The notes beneath the pieces were generated by a model that was not told the origin of the DNA, did not search any database, and saw only the letters and a list, made by a program, of their open reading frames with translations. Positions 9,221 through 17,888 of a stretch of 64,000 nt of DNA are shown here, piece by piece. The translations under genes and the position numbers were made by a program. The stretch spans positions 1 through 64,000 of the forward strand of contig NC_010571.1 in assembly GCF_000019965.1 (NCBI RefSeq), read 5' to 3'. Source of the DNA: Opitutus terrae PB90-1. GTDB taxonomy: Bacteria > Verrucomicrobiota > Verrucomicrobiia > Opitutales > Opitutaceae. Every line of letters begins with the position of its first letter. Position 1 is the stretch's first letter.

Positions 9221-9727
9221 TCATTCCTCTTCCTCCAACGCCGCGACCACGGCCTGACGCCGCCGCCAATAGTAGAGCGTCATCCCGCCCTGCAGCAGCG
9301 TGGTGCCCACCGCGAGCGCGACATACATCGGCGTATACACCAGGGTGGCGAACTGCTCCTCCGTGATTCCCTGCGCGGCCAAACCACCGGGCGCGCCGAT
9401 CTTGATCGCATCGCGCAACGGCTCGAGATCACGAATCGTCAGCTGCACCATGCAGTAGCTGATGAGCACGAACCAGAGATACGGCTGGCTCGCGATCACC
9501 CATTTCATTCCGCGCGAGGCTCCGGCCCGCAACAGCGACACCCCATGCAGCTCGATCGCGCCCGCCGCAGCGACGAGCATGCCGATGCCGGTATTCGGCA
9601 CGTCGCGCATGGACGCCGCCGCCAGCGCCAGCAGCCCGGCCACCGCCAGCACGCTCAGGCCATCCAGGTAGGCCACGCGCAACACCCGGTGATACGTTTC
9701 TTCGGGCAGCAGCGGCGGAAGTTTCAT
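9221..9727 (-). CDS. Hypothetical membrane protein with four transmembrane segments
   Basis: A 168-residue protein of unrecognised family, starting at an ATG. Hydrophobic stretches at VAYLDGLSVLAVAGLLALAA, GIGMLVAAAGAIELHGVSLL, YLWFVLISYCMVQLTI and FATLVYTPMYVALAVGTTLL predict four membrane helices with a basic-then-acidic cytoplasmic tail (YYWRRRQAV...LEEEE). It is transcribed divergently from hrpA, 144 bases away. Nothing indicates a catalytic role. Confidence 0.75.
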   Translation of the reverse strand: MKLPPLLPEETYHRVLRVAYLDGLSVLAVAGLLALAAASMRDVPNTGIGMLVAAAGAIELHGVSLLRAGASRGMKWVIASQPYLWFVLISYCMVQLTIRDLEPLRDAIKIGAPGGLAAQGITEEQFATLVYTPMYVALAVGTTLLQGGMTLYYWRRRQAVVAALEEEE

Positions 9728-9871
9728 CGGGCATTCAGCGACCGCTGGGCCCCTCCGTAACGACGCCGGCTGGCTGCACCCTGGCGCCGCTCCTGCACCG
9801 GGCGCGGCAAGTCCACGCGGCGGCCATCCGGCTTGGTGCCGCAGTTCGCCGAAACCACATAATTCTGTTGG

Positions 9872-12800
9872 ATGTCACGCACAGAGCCGTTCTGGATTCT
9901 TCCCTTCCGCCGGAATGACAAACTAAATCTCGTGTCCGCCCGTCCCGCCAAACCGTTTCCTTTTCGCCTCGAGTTCCCGCCCGAGCTGCCGATCAGCGCG
10001 CGCGCGGAGGAGATCACCGCGGCGATCCAGGCGAACGCCGTCGTGATTCTCGCCGGCGAAACCGGCTCCGGCAAAACGACGCAGATTCCCAAGATGTGCC
10101 TCGCCGCCGGCCGCGGCACGCACGGCCGGATCGCCTGCACGCAGCCGCGCCGCGTGGCCGCGCTCTCCGTCTCGCGCCGCGTGGCCGAGGAGATGAACGT
10201 GACCTGGGGCCGCGAAGTCGGCTGCAAGATCCGCTTCAGCGACGAAACCACGCGCGATACCGTCGTGAAGTTTCTCACCGACGGCATGCTCCTCGCCGAG
10301 GTCCAGGGCGATCCGCTGCTGCGCGACTACGACACCATCATCATCGACGAGGCGCATGAGCGCTCACTCAACATCGACTTCCTGCTCGGGCACCTCCGCA
10401 CGCTGCGCTACAAGCGCCCAGAACTGAAGATCGTCATCACCTCCGCGACAATCGACACCGAGGCGTTCAGCAAGGCGTTTGACGACGCTCCGATCATTCA
10501 GGTGGAGGGCCGCATGTTTCCGGTCGAAGTCATCTACGCGCCGCTCGACGAACTCGGCTCCGACTACGACGAGAACGATGAAAACACCGAGAAATCCGAC
10601 GCCTCTGCCGTCGCCTCGGCGAAGGCGGAGGCACTGCATTACATCGACGGCACGGTCGAGGCCGTGGAACGCATCATTGGCGAGAGCAGCAGCGGCGACA
10701 TTCTCGTGTTTCTGCCGAGCGAGCGCGACATCCGCGAGGTCCGCGAGCTGCTGGAGGGGCGCTCCCTCGGTCGCAGCGAACTGGTGCCGCTCTTCGGCCG
10801 GCTCTCCAACGCCGAGCAGCAGCGTGTCTTCGCGCCGACGCAGCATCGGAAAATCATTCTCGCGACCAACATCGCGGAAACGTCGCTGACGATCCCCGGC
10901 ATCCATTTCGTCGTCGATACCGGTCTTGCCCGGATCAGCCGCTACGCCCCGCAAGCCCGCACGCGCCGGCTGCCGATCGAGCCGGTCTCGCAATCCAGCG
11001 CCGACCAGCGCAAAGGCCGCAGCGGCCGCGTCGCCCACGGCGTGTGCATTCGACTCTACTCCGAAAAGGATTACCTGGAGCGACCGCGCTTCACGCAGCC
11101 GGAAATCCAGCGCGCCAACCTCGCCGATGTCATTCTGCGGATGAAAGCCTTCGGGCTGGGTGACATCGAACGGTTCCCGTTCATCAACATGCCGGCGACG
11201 AAGTCGATTCGCGCCGGCTACGCGCTGCTCGAGGAACTCGGCGCGCTCGATTGTAGGGCGGGGTCTCCCGACCCGGCCGTTGGAGCCATGCTGCTTCGTG
11301 GAGCCGCGACGCCCCCGTCGCGGCCGGCTTCGACCGCGGCAACCATGCGCGACGAGGGCATCGCGCCTCCATTTCCCTCCGATCCCTCCGCTCCCGACTC
11401 TCAACTCTCAACTCTCAGCTCTCAACCTTCGCCCTACTCCCGACCCCTCACGCCCGTCGGCCGCGAGCTCGCGCGGCTGCCCGTCGACCCCACCGTCGGC
11501 CGGATGATTCTCCAGGCGCGCACCGAACGCGCGCTCCGCGAGGTGCTGGTGATTGCCTCCGGCCTGTCGGTGCAGGATCCGCGCGAGCGTCCGCTCGATA
11601 AACAGCAGCAGGCCGACACCGCGCACCGTCGGTTCCGTCATCCCGACTCCGACTTTCTCACGCTGCTCAACATCTGGGACGCGTACCACGACGAGTTCGA
11701 GCGCCTCTCGCAGGCGAAGCTGCGTCGTTTCTGCCGCGAGCATTTTCTCAGTTACACCCGGATGCGGGAGTGGCGCGACATCCACGCGCAGCTGCTCGAC
11801 GTGCTGGAGGAGCGTCGCGATTTCCAGCTGACGTCCGTGGCCGAGCTAGCCCGTGGCACGGGCGTCCCGCCCGTGAGTCCGAAACGAGGTTCCCCTCGGC
11901 ATCCGGCGTCTGCTTCTCCCGCTGGGGCGTCGCTTGCCGACGCCCGCAACCGCCGGCAAACAGCACCGCGCGTGAAGTCGGAAAGCCAGGCCGACGATCC
12001 GCTTGCTTTCGGCACGCCCGCTTACCGCGCGATTCATCGCAGCATCCTCGCCGGACTGCTCGGCAACGTCGCCACGCTCGACGAGGAAAACGGCAACTAC
12101 AAGGCGACGCACGATCGCCGCGTGAACCTTTTCCCCGGCTCGGTCCTCTTTCAGCGCGAGTCGCCCCGCAAAAAACCTCTCAACGCTCAACCCTCAACTC
12201 TCAACTCCAGCGCGGCGCGCGGTCGCGCGCCGCGCTGGATCATGGCCGCCGAGATCATGGAAACCTCGCGGCTCTACGCGCGCACCTGCGCCCGGCTCGA
12301 TCCCGCGTGGCTGCTCGAACTCGCCGGGCATCTCGTGCGCGTCACGCACAGTGAACCGTTCTGGAACCCGGACGCCGGCCGCGTCATGGTGAAGCAGCGC
12401 ACCCGGCTCTACGGCCTCGAAATCGACAGCCGCGCCGTCGGCTACGGTCGCATCAATCCCACGCATGCCACCGAGATTTTCATCCGTGAGGCGCTGGTGA
12501 ACGACACGCTCACGCGGCAGATCGATTTCCTGGAGCACAACCGACGAATTCGCGAAAACATCGAAGCGATCCTCACGCGTACCCGCGACACCGGTTATCT
12601 CAACCTCGACGAAGCCGCCTGCCGTTTTTACGCCTCGCGCCTGATTGATGTAGGGGCGCCGCCTGCCAACGCCCCTAGTTCCTCGGCCATCGCCGATGGG
12701 GCCGCGACGCCCTCGTCGCGGCCGGATGCTGCTCCCGATGGAGTCGCAACGCCGCGCCCGTCCGAAGTCGAAAATCAGAAATCGAAAATCGAAAATTCGA

Positions 12801-14572
12801 TCTCCTCGGTGGGCGACTTGCTTGCGCTCCTGCGCGAACGCCGCGCCATGGAACCGCGTTTCCTGTTCATGCAGCCCGAGGATCTGCGCGATCCCGACAC
12901 GCTCGAGCACGATCCCGAAGCTTTTCCCGAAACGCTCCCGCTCGAGAATCGCGCGCTGCCGCTCAACTACGCCTACAAACCCGGCCAGGCGGAAGATGGC
13001 GTCACGCTCGAGCTCAACGTCCGCGAAGCCGAGGCGCTCACGCCCGCCGCGCTCGATTGGGCCGTGCCCGGCTACCTCGAGCCCAAGGTCGAACACTACC
13101 TGCGCGCATTGCCGAAGGAGCTCCGCCGCGGCTTCGTGCCGCTGGCGGAAACCGCGCGCGCCCTCGTCGCACAACTGGCCGAACGCGACCGGCTCACCGG
13201 CCGCCGCGAGACCTTGACCGAAGCGCTCGCGTTTCTGATCTCCGAACGCTTCCGCGTCGCCATCGATTCGGCGCTCTGGGCCGACAAACCACCGCCCGAT
13301 CACCTGCGCGTGCGCGTACGCGTGCTCGACGACGAAGAGCGCGAGCTTTGTGCCAGCCGCAACCTCGACGAGATCCAAGCTGCGTTGCACACCCAGAAAC
13401 GTGAGGCCAGCGCCGCCGTTGCGCACGCCGAGCCCGTCGCCTGGCGCCAGGCGCGTGCCCGTTGGGAAAAGCCGCCGCAAACCGAATGGACCTTCGGCGA
13501 GATTCCCGCGCGCGTGCTGGTCACCGAACAAGCCGGCGTGCCGGTGTTCGCCTTCCCCGCGCTGCAACCGGAAACTGGAGACAAGCACGCGGTAGGGCCG
13601 GCGCTTGCCGCCGGCCGTTATCGCGGCGTCGCCTTGCGGCTCTTCAAGACACCAGAAGAAGCCGGCGCGGCGATGCTTCACGGACTCTCGACGCTGCTTG
13701 AGCTGCAGCTCAGCCGCGATCTCGGCTGGCTCGAGCGCGATCTCCGCGCGCTGCGCCCGCTCGGACCGCTGGCGGCAACGCTGACGCCGCTCGAGTCGCT
13801 GCAAGCCGACGCTTTCGCCATGCTCCGCCGCTGGTTGATCGACCCGGAACGCTGTAGGGCGGGATCTCCTGATTCCGCCGCAGCCAAGGCTTCGGACGAA
13901 CGGCGGGGTGCCGAGCCCCCGCCCTATAACAAACCCGCGTTCGCCGCCGCCGTCGCGCGGGCCAAGTCCGATCTGCAGGGTCTGATCCCGCGCCTCAGCG
14001 ATCTGCTCCGCGAGATCCTCACGCTGCGCCAATCGCTGCTGGTTCATCCCACGCCCTACCCGAAGCTCGATCAGGATCTCGCCGCGCTGCTCCCGCCAGA
14101 TTTCCCGCGGCACACGCCCTATTCTCAGCTCGCCCATTTTCCCCGCTATCTGAAGGCCATGACGCTGCGCGCCGATCGCTGGCGGAAAAATCCCGCCAAG
14201 GACGCCGAGCGCGCCGCGCAGCTCGCGCCTTATGTGGCCGCGCTCGTGAAGCTCTCGCGAGCCCGCACCACTCCTGCAGCCGCGACGCCCTCGTCGGGGT
14301 CCGCGGACGTAAATCGCCTCGAATCCTTCCGTTGGCTCATCGAAGAATTCCGGGTGAGTCTCTTCGCGCAGGAACTCGGCACGGCTGAGCCGGTTTCGGC
14401 CGTCAAACTCGACCGCGCACTGGCCGAGCTTACCGGTCAACCGCCAGCTCGCCGCGATGAACCGCCCCGTGGCGCCGATACGCCTGCGATCCGTCCGATG
14501 ACCGTCGCCACCGACAAGAAACTCCCACCGATCAAGACTCTGGGCGCGCTCGACCGGCTGTTCACCAAATAG
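9872..14572 (+). CDS. hrpA: ATP-dependent RNA helicase HrpA, enlarged by repeat insertions
   Basis: DEAH-box helicase of the bacterial HrpA type. It carries Walker A GETGSGKT (near 63), DEAH (near 159), SATID, and motif VI QRKGRSGR, followed by the helicase-associated and DUF3418-type C-terminal regions. At 1566 residues it is about 250 longer than the E. coli protein. The excess is in low-complexity segments that match intergenic palindromic repeats: near residues 461-523, 660-705, 762-785, 927-980, 1240-1250, 1328-1352 and 1467-1480. All keep the frame open. The ATG at 9872 adds 20 repeat-like codons; a GTG at 9932 is an alternative start. Role in ribosome rescue or RNA processing is known for the family, not shown here. 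Confidence 0.95.
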   Translation: MSRTEPFWILPFRRNDKLNLVSARPAKPFPFRLEFPPELPISARAEEITAAIQANAVVILAGETGSGKTTQIPKMCLAAGRGTHGRIACTQPRRVAALSVSRRVAEEMNVTWGREVGCKIRFSDETTRDTVVKFLTDGMLLAEVQGDPLLRDYDTIIIDEAHERSLNIDFLLGHLRTLRYKRPELKIVITSATIDTEAFSKAFDDAPIIQVEGRMFPVEVIYAPLDELGSDYDENDENTEKSDASAVASAKAEALHYIDGTVEAVERIIGESSSGDILVFLPSERDIREVRELLEGRSLGRSELVPLFGRLSNAEQQRVFAPTQHRKIILATNIAETSLTIPGIHFVVDTGLARISRYAPQARTRRLPIEPVSQSSADQRKGRSGRVAHGVCIRLYSEKDYLERPRFTQPEIQRANLADVILRMKAFGLGDIERFPFINMPATKSIRAGYALLEELGALDCRAGSPDPAVGAMLLRGAATPPSRPASTAATMRDEGIAPPFPSDPSAPDSQLSTLSSQPSPYSRPLTPVGRELARLPVDPTVGRMILQARTERALREVLVIASGLSVQDPRERPLDKQQQADTAHRRFRHPDSDFLTLLNIWDAYHDEFERLSQAKLRRFCREHFLSYTRMREWRDIHAQLLDVLEERRDFQLTSVAELARGTGVPPVSPKRGSPRHPASASPAGASLADARNRRQTAPRVKSESQADDPLAFGTPAYRAIHRSILAGLLGNVATLDEENGNYKATHDRRVNLFPGSVLFQRESPRKKPLNAQPSTLNSSAARGRAPRWIMAAEIMETSRLYARTCARLDPAWLLELAGHLVRVTHSEPFWNPDAGRVMVKQRTRLYGLEIDSRAVGYGRINPTHATEIFIREALVNDTLTRQIDFLEHNRRIRENIEAILTRTRDTGYLNLDEAACRFYASRLIDVGAPPANAPSSSAIADGAATPSSRPDAAPDGVATPRPSEVENQKSKIENSISSVGDLLALLRERRAMEPRFLFMQPEDLRDPDTLEHDPEAFPETLPLENRALPLNYAYKPGQAEDGVTLELNVREAEALTPAALDWAVPGYLEPKVEHYLRALPKELRRGFVPLAETARALVAQLAERDRLTGRRETLTEALAFLISERFRVAIDSALWADKPPPDHLRVRVRVLDDEERELCASRNLDEIQAALHTQKREASAAVAHAEPVAWRQARARWEKPPQTEWTFGEIPARVLVTEQAGVPVFAFPALQPETGDKHAVGPALAAGRYRGVALRLFKTPEEAGAAMLHGLSTLLELQLSRDLGWLERDLRALRPLGPLAATLTPLESLQADAFAMLRRWLIDPERCRAGSPDSAAAKASDERRGAEPPPYNKPAFAAAVARAKSDLQGLIPRLSDLLREILTLRQSLLVHPTPYPKLDQDLAALLPPDFPRHTPYSQLAHFPRYLKAMTLRADRWRKNPAKDAERAAQLAPYVAALVKLSRARTTPAAATPSSGSADVNRLESFRWLIEEFRVSLFAQELGTAEPVSAVKLDRALAELTGQPPARRDEPPRGADTPAIRPMTVATDKKLPPIKTLGALDRLFTK
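11253..11327. repeat. In-frame family B and C repeats in hrpA (insertion 1)
   Basis: GTAGGGCGGGGTCTCCCGAC (11253-11278) is followed by a family C unit GTGGAGCCGCGACGCC...CGTCGCGGCC (11298-11327). They are translated as CRAGSPDPAV and GAATPPSRPAS. A CTC/CAA-rich 'tctcaactctcaactctc' tract follows at 11398-11430. The insertion splits LEELGAL from LTPVGRELARLP, which are expected to be nearly adjacent in HrpA. Confidence 0.8.
11852..11877. repeat. In-frame family D repeat in hrpA (insertion 2)
   Basis: CGTGGCACGGGCGTCCCG plus its inverted arm is translated as RGTGVPPVS. It begins a low-complexity segment that runs to about 11990 and separates FQLTSVAEL from DPLAFGTPAYRAIHRS, which normally belong to one helicase-associated region. 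Confidence 0.75.
12650..12801. repeat. Composite repeat insertion in hrpA (insertion 4)
   Basis: Three kinds of repeat lie side by side: a family A-like GTAGGGGCGCCGCC...CGCCCCTAG hairpin (12650-12678), a family C unit (12698-12728, translated GAATPSSRPDA) and an A-rich 'aaaatcagaaatcgaaaatc' tract (12768-12801, translated ENQKSKIENS). The reading frame stays open across all of them. Confidence 0.78.
13592..13620. repeat. In-frame family A repeat in hrpA (insertion 5)
   Basis: GTAGGGCCGGCGCTTGCCG with inverted arm CGGCCG, closely matching the intergenic copy at 2291. It is translated as VGPALAAGRY between PALQPETGDK and RGVALRLF. Confidence 0.75.
13854..13926. repeat. Inverted pair of family B repeats in hrpA (insertion 6)
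   Basis: GTAGGGCGGGATCTCCTG (13854 onward) and an inverted partner ending CCCCGCCCTA (to 13926) flank a short spacer. The first copy is read as CRAGSPDSAA, the same frame as the copy at 11253. The pair separates WLIDPER from KPAFAAAVARAKSDLQ. Confidence 0.78.
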
Positions 14573-14675
14573 CATTGCCGGCGATTCGCCACGTTCGAGG
14601 CCACGACGCCTCTCCGAGCGTCCGCGCGCCTCGAGCTCTGACGATCAGCACCCACGGCAGCCAGATTTCGCTCGC

Positions 14676-14701
14676 GCGGGAGCGTGGCCGTCCCCGGCCG
14701 C
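14676..14701. repeat. GC-rich palindromic repeat, family E
   Basis: GCGGGAGCGTGGCCGTCCC with a CGGCCGC arm, a relative of the copy at 7111-7135. It sits in the 144-base gap between the convergent hrpA and TPM genes, where I see nothing else. Confidence 0.65.
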
Positions 14702-14716
14702 ATCAGCCTGGGATCG

Positions 14717-15151
14717 TCACGCCTCTTCCACCGTATTTGGCAGTTCGTCGCGATCATCAGGCTGGCGCGGAAAGTTCTCCGCGAGCACCGCCGCCGCTTT
14801 CTCGATGCCAAGCACCAGCCCATCGGTGAATTCACCCTGCTTGAACCTCAGCTCCATCGCGGCCGCCGTAAGCTTCCAGAAAGACTCGCCGCATTTCTCG
14901 TGAATCGCCGTGTCGCCAATCACCGCAAACGCCCGCGAAGCCGGCGCGAGATAGATCAAGACGCCATTTCTTTCGATTGTGGCGGTCATGCCGAGTCGCT
15001 CGAAGTGCGCCTTCGCCGCCACCACCGGATCGGCGACTTTATCCTTCGCCACCACGACCCGAATCTCGCCGGAGGTGCGCTGCTCCGCCGCGGCGATCGC
15101 CGCCACCACCGTCGCGTGATCGATCTTCGGACTGCTGGAAAACACACTCAT
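14717..15151 (-). CDS. TPM-domain protein (second TPM gene of the operon)
   Basis: A 144-residue protein made of a TPM fold domain (IAAAEQRTSGEIRVVVAKDK, then RNGVLIYLAPASRAFAVIGD). It lacks a signal peptide and a glycine-rich tail, so it is probably cytoplasmic or peripheral. It is the last gene of a minus-strand lemA-TPM-TPM set, a common arrangement in which the two TPM proteins accompany LemA. The biochemical role is not established for the family. A repeat at 15171-15255 separates it from the upstream gene. Confidence 0.85.
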   Translation of the reverse strand: MSVFSSSPKIDHATVVAAIAAAEQRTSGEIRVVVAKDKVADPVVAAKAHFERLGMTATIERNGVLIYLAPASRAFAVIGDTAIHEKCGESFWKLTAAAMELRFKQGEFTDGLVLGIEKAAAVLAENFPRQPDDRDELPNTVEEA

Positions 15152-15170
15152 GACCGCCCTCCCCCTTGGA

Positions 15171-15255
15171 CCGCACGGACGCCACGGATCGACGCTAATC
15201 GCTTCAACGTCTTCCTCGATCGGTCATCCGTGTTCATCGGTGCAATCCGTGGTTG
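15171..15255. repeat. Inverted repeat of the 'atccgtgttcatcggtg' type
   Basis: A left arm with GCACGGACGCCACGGAT and a right arm with ATCCGTGTTCATCGG and AATCCGTGGTTG form a loose inverted pair between the two TPM genes. It is the same family as 7393-7474 and 16041-16068. Confidence 0.6.
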
Positions 15256-15266
15256 AAAGTCCGCTC

Positions 15267-16067
15267 TCACCACCGTCCTCCCGCGCCGCCCCCGCCAAAG
15301 CTTCCACCGCCGCCGGAGAATGTCCCGCCGCCACCGCCCCAACGTCCGCCCCCGCCTCCGCCCCAGCCGCCCCCAAATCCGCCCGGCCGCCCGAGCCAGA
15401 TCGAACGCCGACCGCGCCGGCCGTAGATCGTGCCCCGCCGCGCTGCCCGAAAAGAGAACACCAGCATCACCAGCACGAACAAGATCATCCACCGACCTGC
15501 GCCCGGGCTGCGCCTCCGATTCTCGCCGCTTTCGCGCACCGTCCGGCCTGTCCCCGCATATTCGCCTTTCGCCGCCGCGATCATCGCGCGCGCCCCGGCG
15601 GCGAGTCCGGCCGTGTAATCGCCCGCGCGAAACTGCGGAGTGATCTCGTCCTCGATGATCCGCTTGCACAACGCATCCGGCAGCGCGCCTTCCAGCCCGT
15701 AGCCCACCTGAATGTAGAGTGCGCGATCCTGCGTGAACACGAACAACACCGCCCCGTTGTCACGCTGCGCCTGTCCGGCCCGCCACGCCTGCGCGACGCG
15801 GACCGTGTAGTCCTCGATCGACGAATCGCTCTGCATCTTCGGATAAACCGCCACGAGGATCTGGTTCGAGGTCTCGCGCTCGAACTGCGTCAGCTCCGCG
15901 TTCAGCTGCTGCGCCGCTGCCGGTGCGACTACGCCGGCGTAATCGTTGAAGTGGTTCTGCGGCGCCGGCGGGATCGTCTCCGCCGCCCGCACGCCGATCG
16001 CCAGCGCCAGCAACGGAAGCAGCCAGCGGACCCGGCCAAACAACCACGGATGAACCCCGATGAACAC
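15267..16067 (-). CDS. Exported TPM-domain protein with glycine-rich tail (YgcG-like)
   Basis: A 266-residue membrane-anchored protein. I place the start at the GTG at 16067 because AGGAAGG lies nine bases upstream; this start gives a signal sequence ending LLPLLALAIGVRAA. The TPM domain follows (FNDYAGVVAPAAAQQLNAEL, LFVFTQDRALYIQVGYGLEG), then one membrane helix (GRWMILFVLVMLVFSF) and a tail made almost only of Gly, Trp, Arg and Ser. It lies downstream of lemA on the same strand. The first codons overlap an interspersed repeat (16041-16068). The function is unassigned; envelope roles are often suggested for this family. Confidence 0.87.
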   Translation of the reverse strand: MFIGVHPWLFGRVRWLLPLLALAIGVRAAETIPPAPQNHFNDYAGVVAPAAAQQLNAELTQFERETSNQILVAVYPKMQSDSSIEDYTVRVAQAWRAGQAQRDNGAVLFVFTQDRALYIQVGYGLEGALPDALCKRIIEDEITPQFRAGDYTAGLAAGARAMIAAAKGEYAGTGRTVRESGENRRRSPGAGRWMILFVLVMLVFSFRAARRGTIYGRRGRRSIWLGRPGGFGGGWGGGGGGRWGGGGGTFSGGGGSFGGGGAGGRW

Positions 16068-16068
16068 G
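16041..16068. repeat. Repeat unit forming the 5' end of a gene
   Basis: CAACCACGGATGAACCCCG followed by ATGAACACGG matches the 'accacggatgaacacgg' repeat type. On the minus strand it encodes the first residues (VFIGVHPWL) of the YgcG-like protein. Confidence 0.65.
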
Positions 16069-16172
16069 GCTCTGATCCTTCCTGATTCAGCCCACGCGCC
16101 AGGCAGAGCGGACGCTGCCGTCACGCGCTGATTTTTTTCGCTCCGTCTTCATCGTTGGTTCGTCGCGGCGGC

Positions 16173-16811
16173 TCACGATTTCTTTGGCTCCGCCTTCGAT
16201 TCGAAGTCGAACTCGACCTTCGGCGCCGCCTCCGCGCCCGGCGTCGCCGTGAAATACGGTCGCGGCGTGTGCCCGAACATTCCCGCGAACAGCACTGCCG
16301 GAAATCGTTTGATCGCGGTGTTGTAGGTCTGCACCGCTTCGTTGAACCGGCCGCGCTCCACCGCAATCCGGTTCTCGGTGCCCTCGAGCTGCGCTTGCAG
16401 ATCGCGAAACGCCGTCGTGGCCCGCAGCTCCGGGTACCGTTCCGCCACCACGAGCAGCCGCGACAGCGCCGTGCCGAGCTGCCCCTGCGCCTGCTCGAAC
16501 TGCGCCAGCTGTTGCGGATCCGTCGGCGCCGTGCCTGCCGGCAACTGCACGCGACCGACGGACGCGCGCGCGTTCGTCACCTCGTTCAACGTGGTGCGCT
16601 CGAAGTTCGCCGCACCCTGCACGGTGTTGACCAGATTCGGCACGAGATCCGCGCGCCGCTGATAGACATTCTGCACCTGCGCCCAGGCGGCGTCGGTTGC
16701 CTGCTGCAGCGTCACCAGCCGGTTGAAGATCCCGCTCAACGTGAGCCCGATCACGATCGCCAGCGCCACAACGATCCCGAGCCCGATCAGCGCGATTTTT
16801 CCGAAGCTCAT
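16173..16811 (-). CDS. lemA: LemA family protein
   Basis: A 212-residue LemA-family protein: an N-terminal membrane helix (ALIGLGIVVALAIVIGLTL) followed by the helical LemA domain with the typical WAQVQNVYQRRADLVPNLV and YNTAIKRFP motifs. The ATG at 16811 gives the usual short N-terminus; extending upstream adds 24 unlikely residues. It heads the lemA-TPM-TPM operon on the minus strand. LemA proteins are widespread membrane proteins without a proven biochemical role. Confidence 0.93.
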   Translation of the reverse strand: MSFGKIALIGLGIVVALAIVIGLTLSGIFNRLVTLQQATDAAWAQVQNVYQRRADLVPNLVNTVQGAANFERTTLNEVTNARASVGRVQLPAGTAPTDPQQLAQFEQAQGQLGTALSRLLVVAERYPELRATTAFRDLQAQLEGTENRIAVERGRFNEAVQTYNTAIKRFPAVLFAGMFGHTPRPYFTATPGAEAAPKVEFDFESKAEPKKS

Positions 16812-17132
16812 GATGGCGACCAAATCCCGAACCCCCAATCCTGCAAGTGCCGCCGCGTCTTCGCCCTGTCGCCCAGCACGCACGTACCGGCCATCGATGC
16901 CCTGCCGCCCCCGACCAAATCGGTGTTACAGGTGTAACACGGATTGGTCGCGCCTCGGCGCGCGGCGCGGGACGGCCGCCGGAACCGAGTTCCACGGTCG
17001 CTCGAGGTGAAACGCAGTCGATAGAGCGACCCCGGACCTTTGATCCCCATCAATCTCTCGCCGCAAAATTCCGAATTCCAGTTGCGAGCCCGGACGCAGC
17101 GCACGATAGTCCCGCCTAACCCCCGCCTTTCC

Positions 17133-17576
17133 ATGAATACCCCCATCTCGGCTTTGCTGGATCGCAAAGGATCGGTCGTCTTTTCCGTGCCCTCGAACGT
17201 CACCGTATGCGACGCGGTGAACGAGATGAACCGTCATCGGATCGGCTCGATCGTCGTCCTCGAGAACAGCAGCCCCATCGGGATCTTCACGGAGCGTGAC
17301 GTGTTGCGCCGCGTCGTCGGCGAAGGCGTCGACCCCAAGCGCACGCCGGTCAACCAGGTGATGACCGCACGACCGATCACCATCACGCCCGAGACCACCA
17401 TCGAGCAAACGATGACGCTCTTCGCCGAGAAAAACTGCCGGCACCTGCCCGTGCTGGTCAACGGCAAGCTCGTCGGGCTGATCTCCATTGGCGATATCTC
17501 GCGCTGGATGGCCGACACGACCCGCGCCGAAGCCGAGCATCTGAAAAACTACATCGCCGGCGGCTACGGCGCGTAG
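17133..17576 (+). CDS. Paired CBS-domain protein
   Basis: A 147-residue protein consisting of two CBS domains (VSFSVPSNVTVCDAV-type start, GSIVVLENSSPIGIFTERDV, then VMTARPITITPETTI, LPVLVNGKLVGLISIGDISR). Such pairs form a Bateman module that senses adenine nucleotides or other ligands. The ATG at 17133 is preferred over an upstream in-frame codon at 17040. It is divergent from lemA and stands alone, so its partner is unknown. Confidence 0.9.
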   Translation: MNTPISALLDRKGSVVFSVPSNVTVCDAVNEMNRHRIGSIVVLENSSPIGIFTERDVLRRVVGEGVDPKRTPVNQVMTARPITITPETTIEQTMTLFAEKNCRHLPVLVNGKLVGLISIGDISRWMADTTRAEAEHLKNYIAGGYGA

Positions 17577-17888
17577 ATACGCCCCGCGCCTCGTCCACGC
17601 AGCCACGCCCGTGCCGACATGAATCGTGGCCGGTGGAAGGCGCCGTCCCCGGCGGTGTGATCAACCTAGTGCGACCAAGCCGGTCGATGACGGCGGACTC
17701 CGGCGCGACCAAGTCCTCCAGTTCGGTAGCCTCCGTGTAGCTGCGCTTGGCAAGGCGCGGCCTCCGCACGGGCCCTGCAGCTGCGTCGGCGACGACGAAT
17801 CGCTGGGCGCCACCCGGCCTTTTGCCGGCTCGGTCGATGCGCGGCATGTCGTTTGACCGAAATGCCGTCGCTCCTACGTTGCGCGCCC
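17577..17888. other. Gene-free stretch
   Basis: No supported gene. A 9-base direct repeat (GCGACCAAG) occurs twice about 35 bases apart (from 17665 and 17706), and a GGCCTTTTGCCGG hairpin lies near 17816. I see no clear promoter or terminator. Confidence 0.5.

Noticed and set aside
12194-14575. Long minus-strand frame opposite hrpA (793 codons)
   Set aside because: Antisense shadow of a gene with clear helicase motifs; composition (Arg, Gly, Glu-rich) matches a GC-bias artefact.
17577-17888. Small coding gene between the CBS protein and the hydrolase
   Set aside because: Open frames on both strands are short and low-complexity, with no ribosome site.
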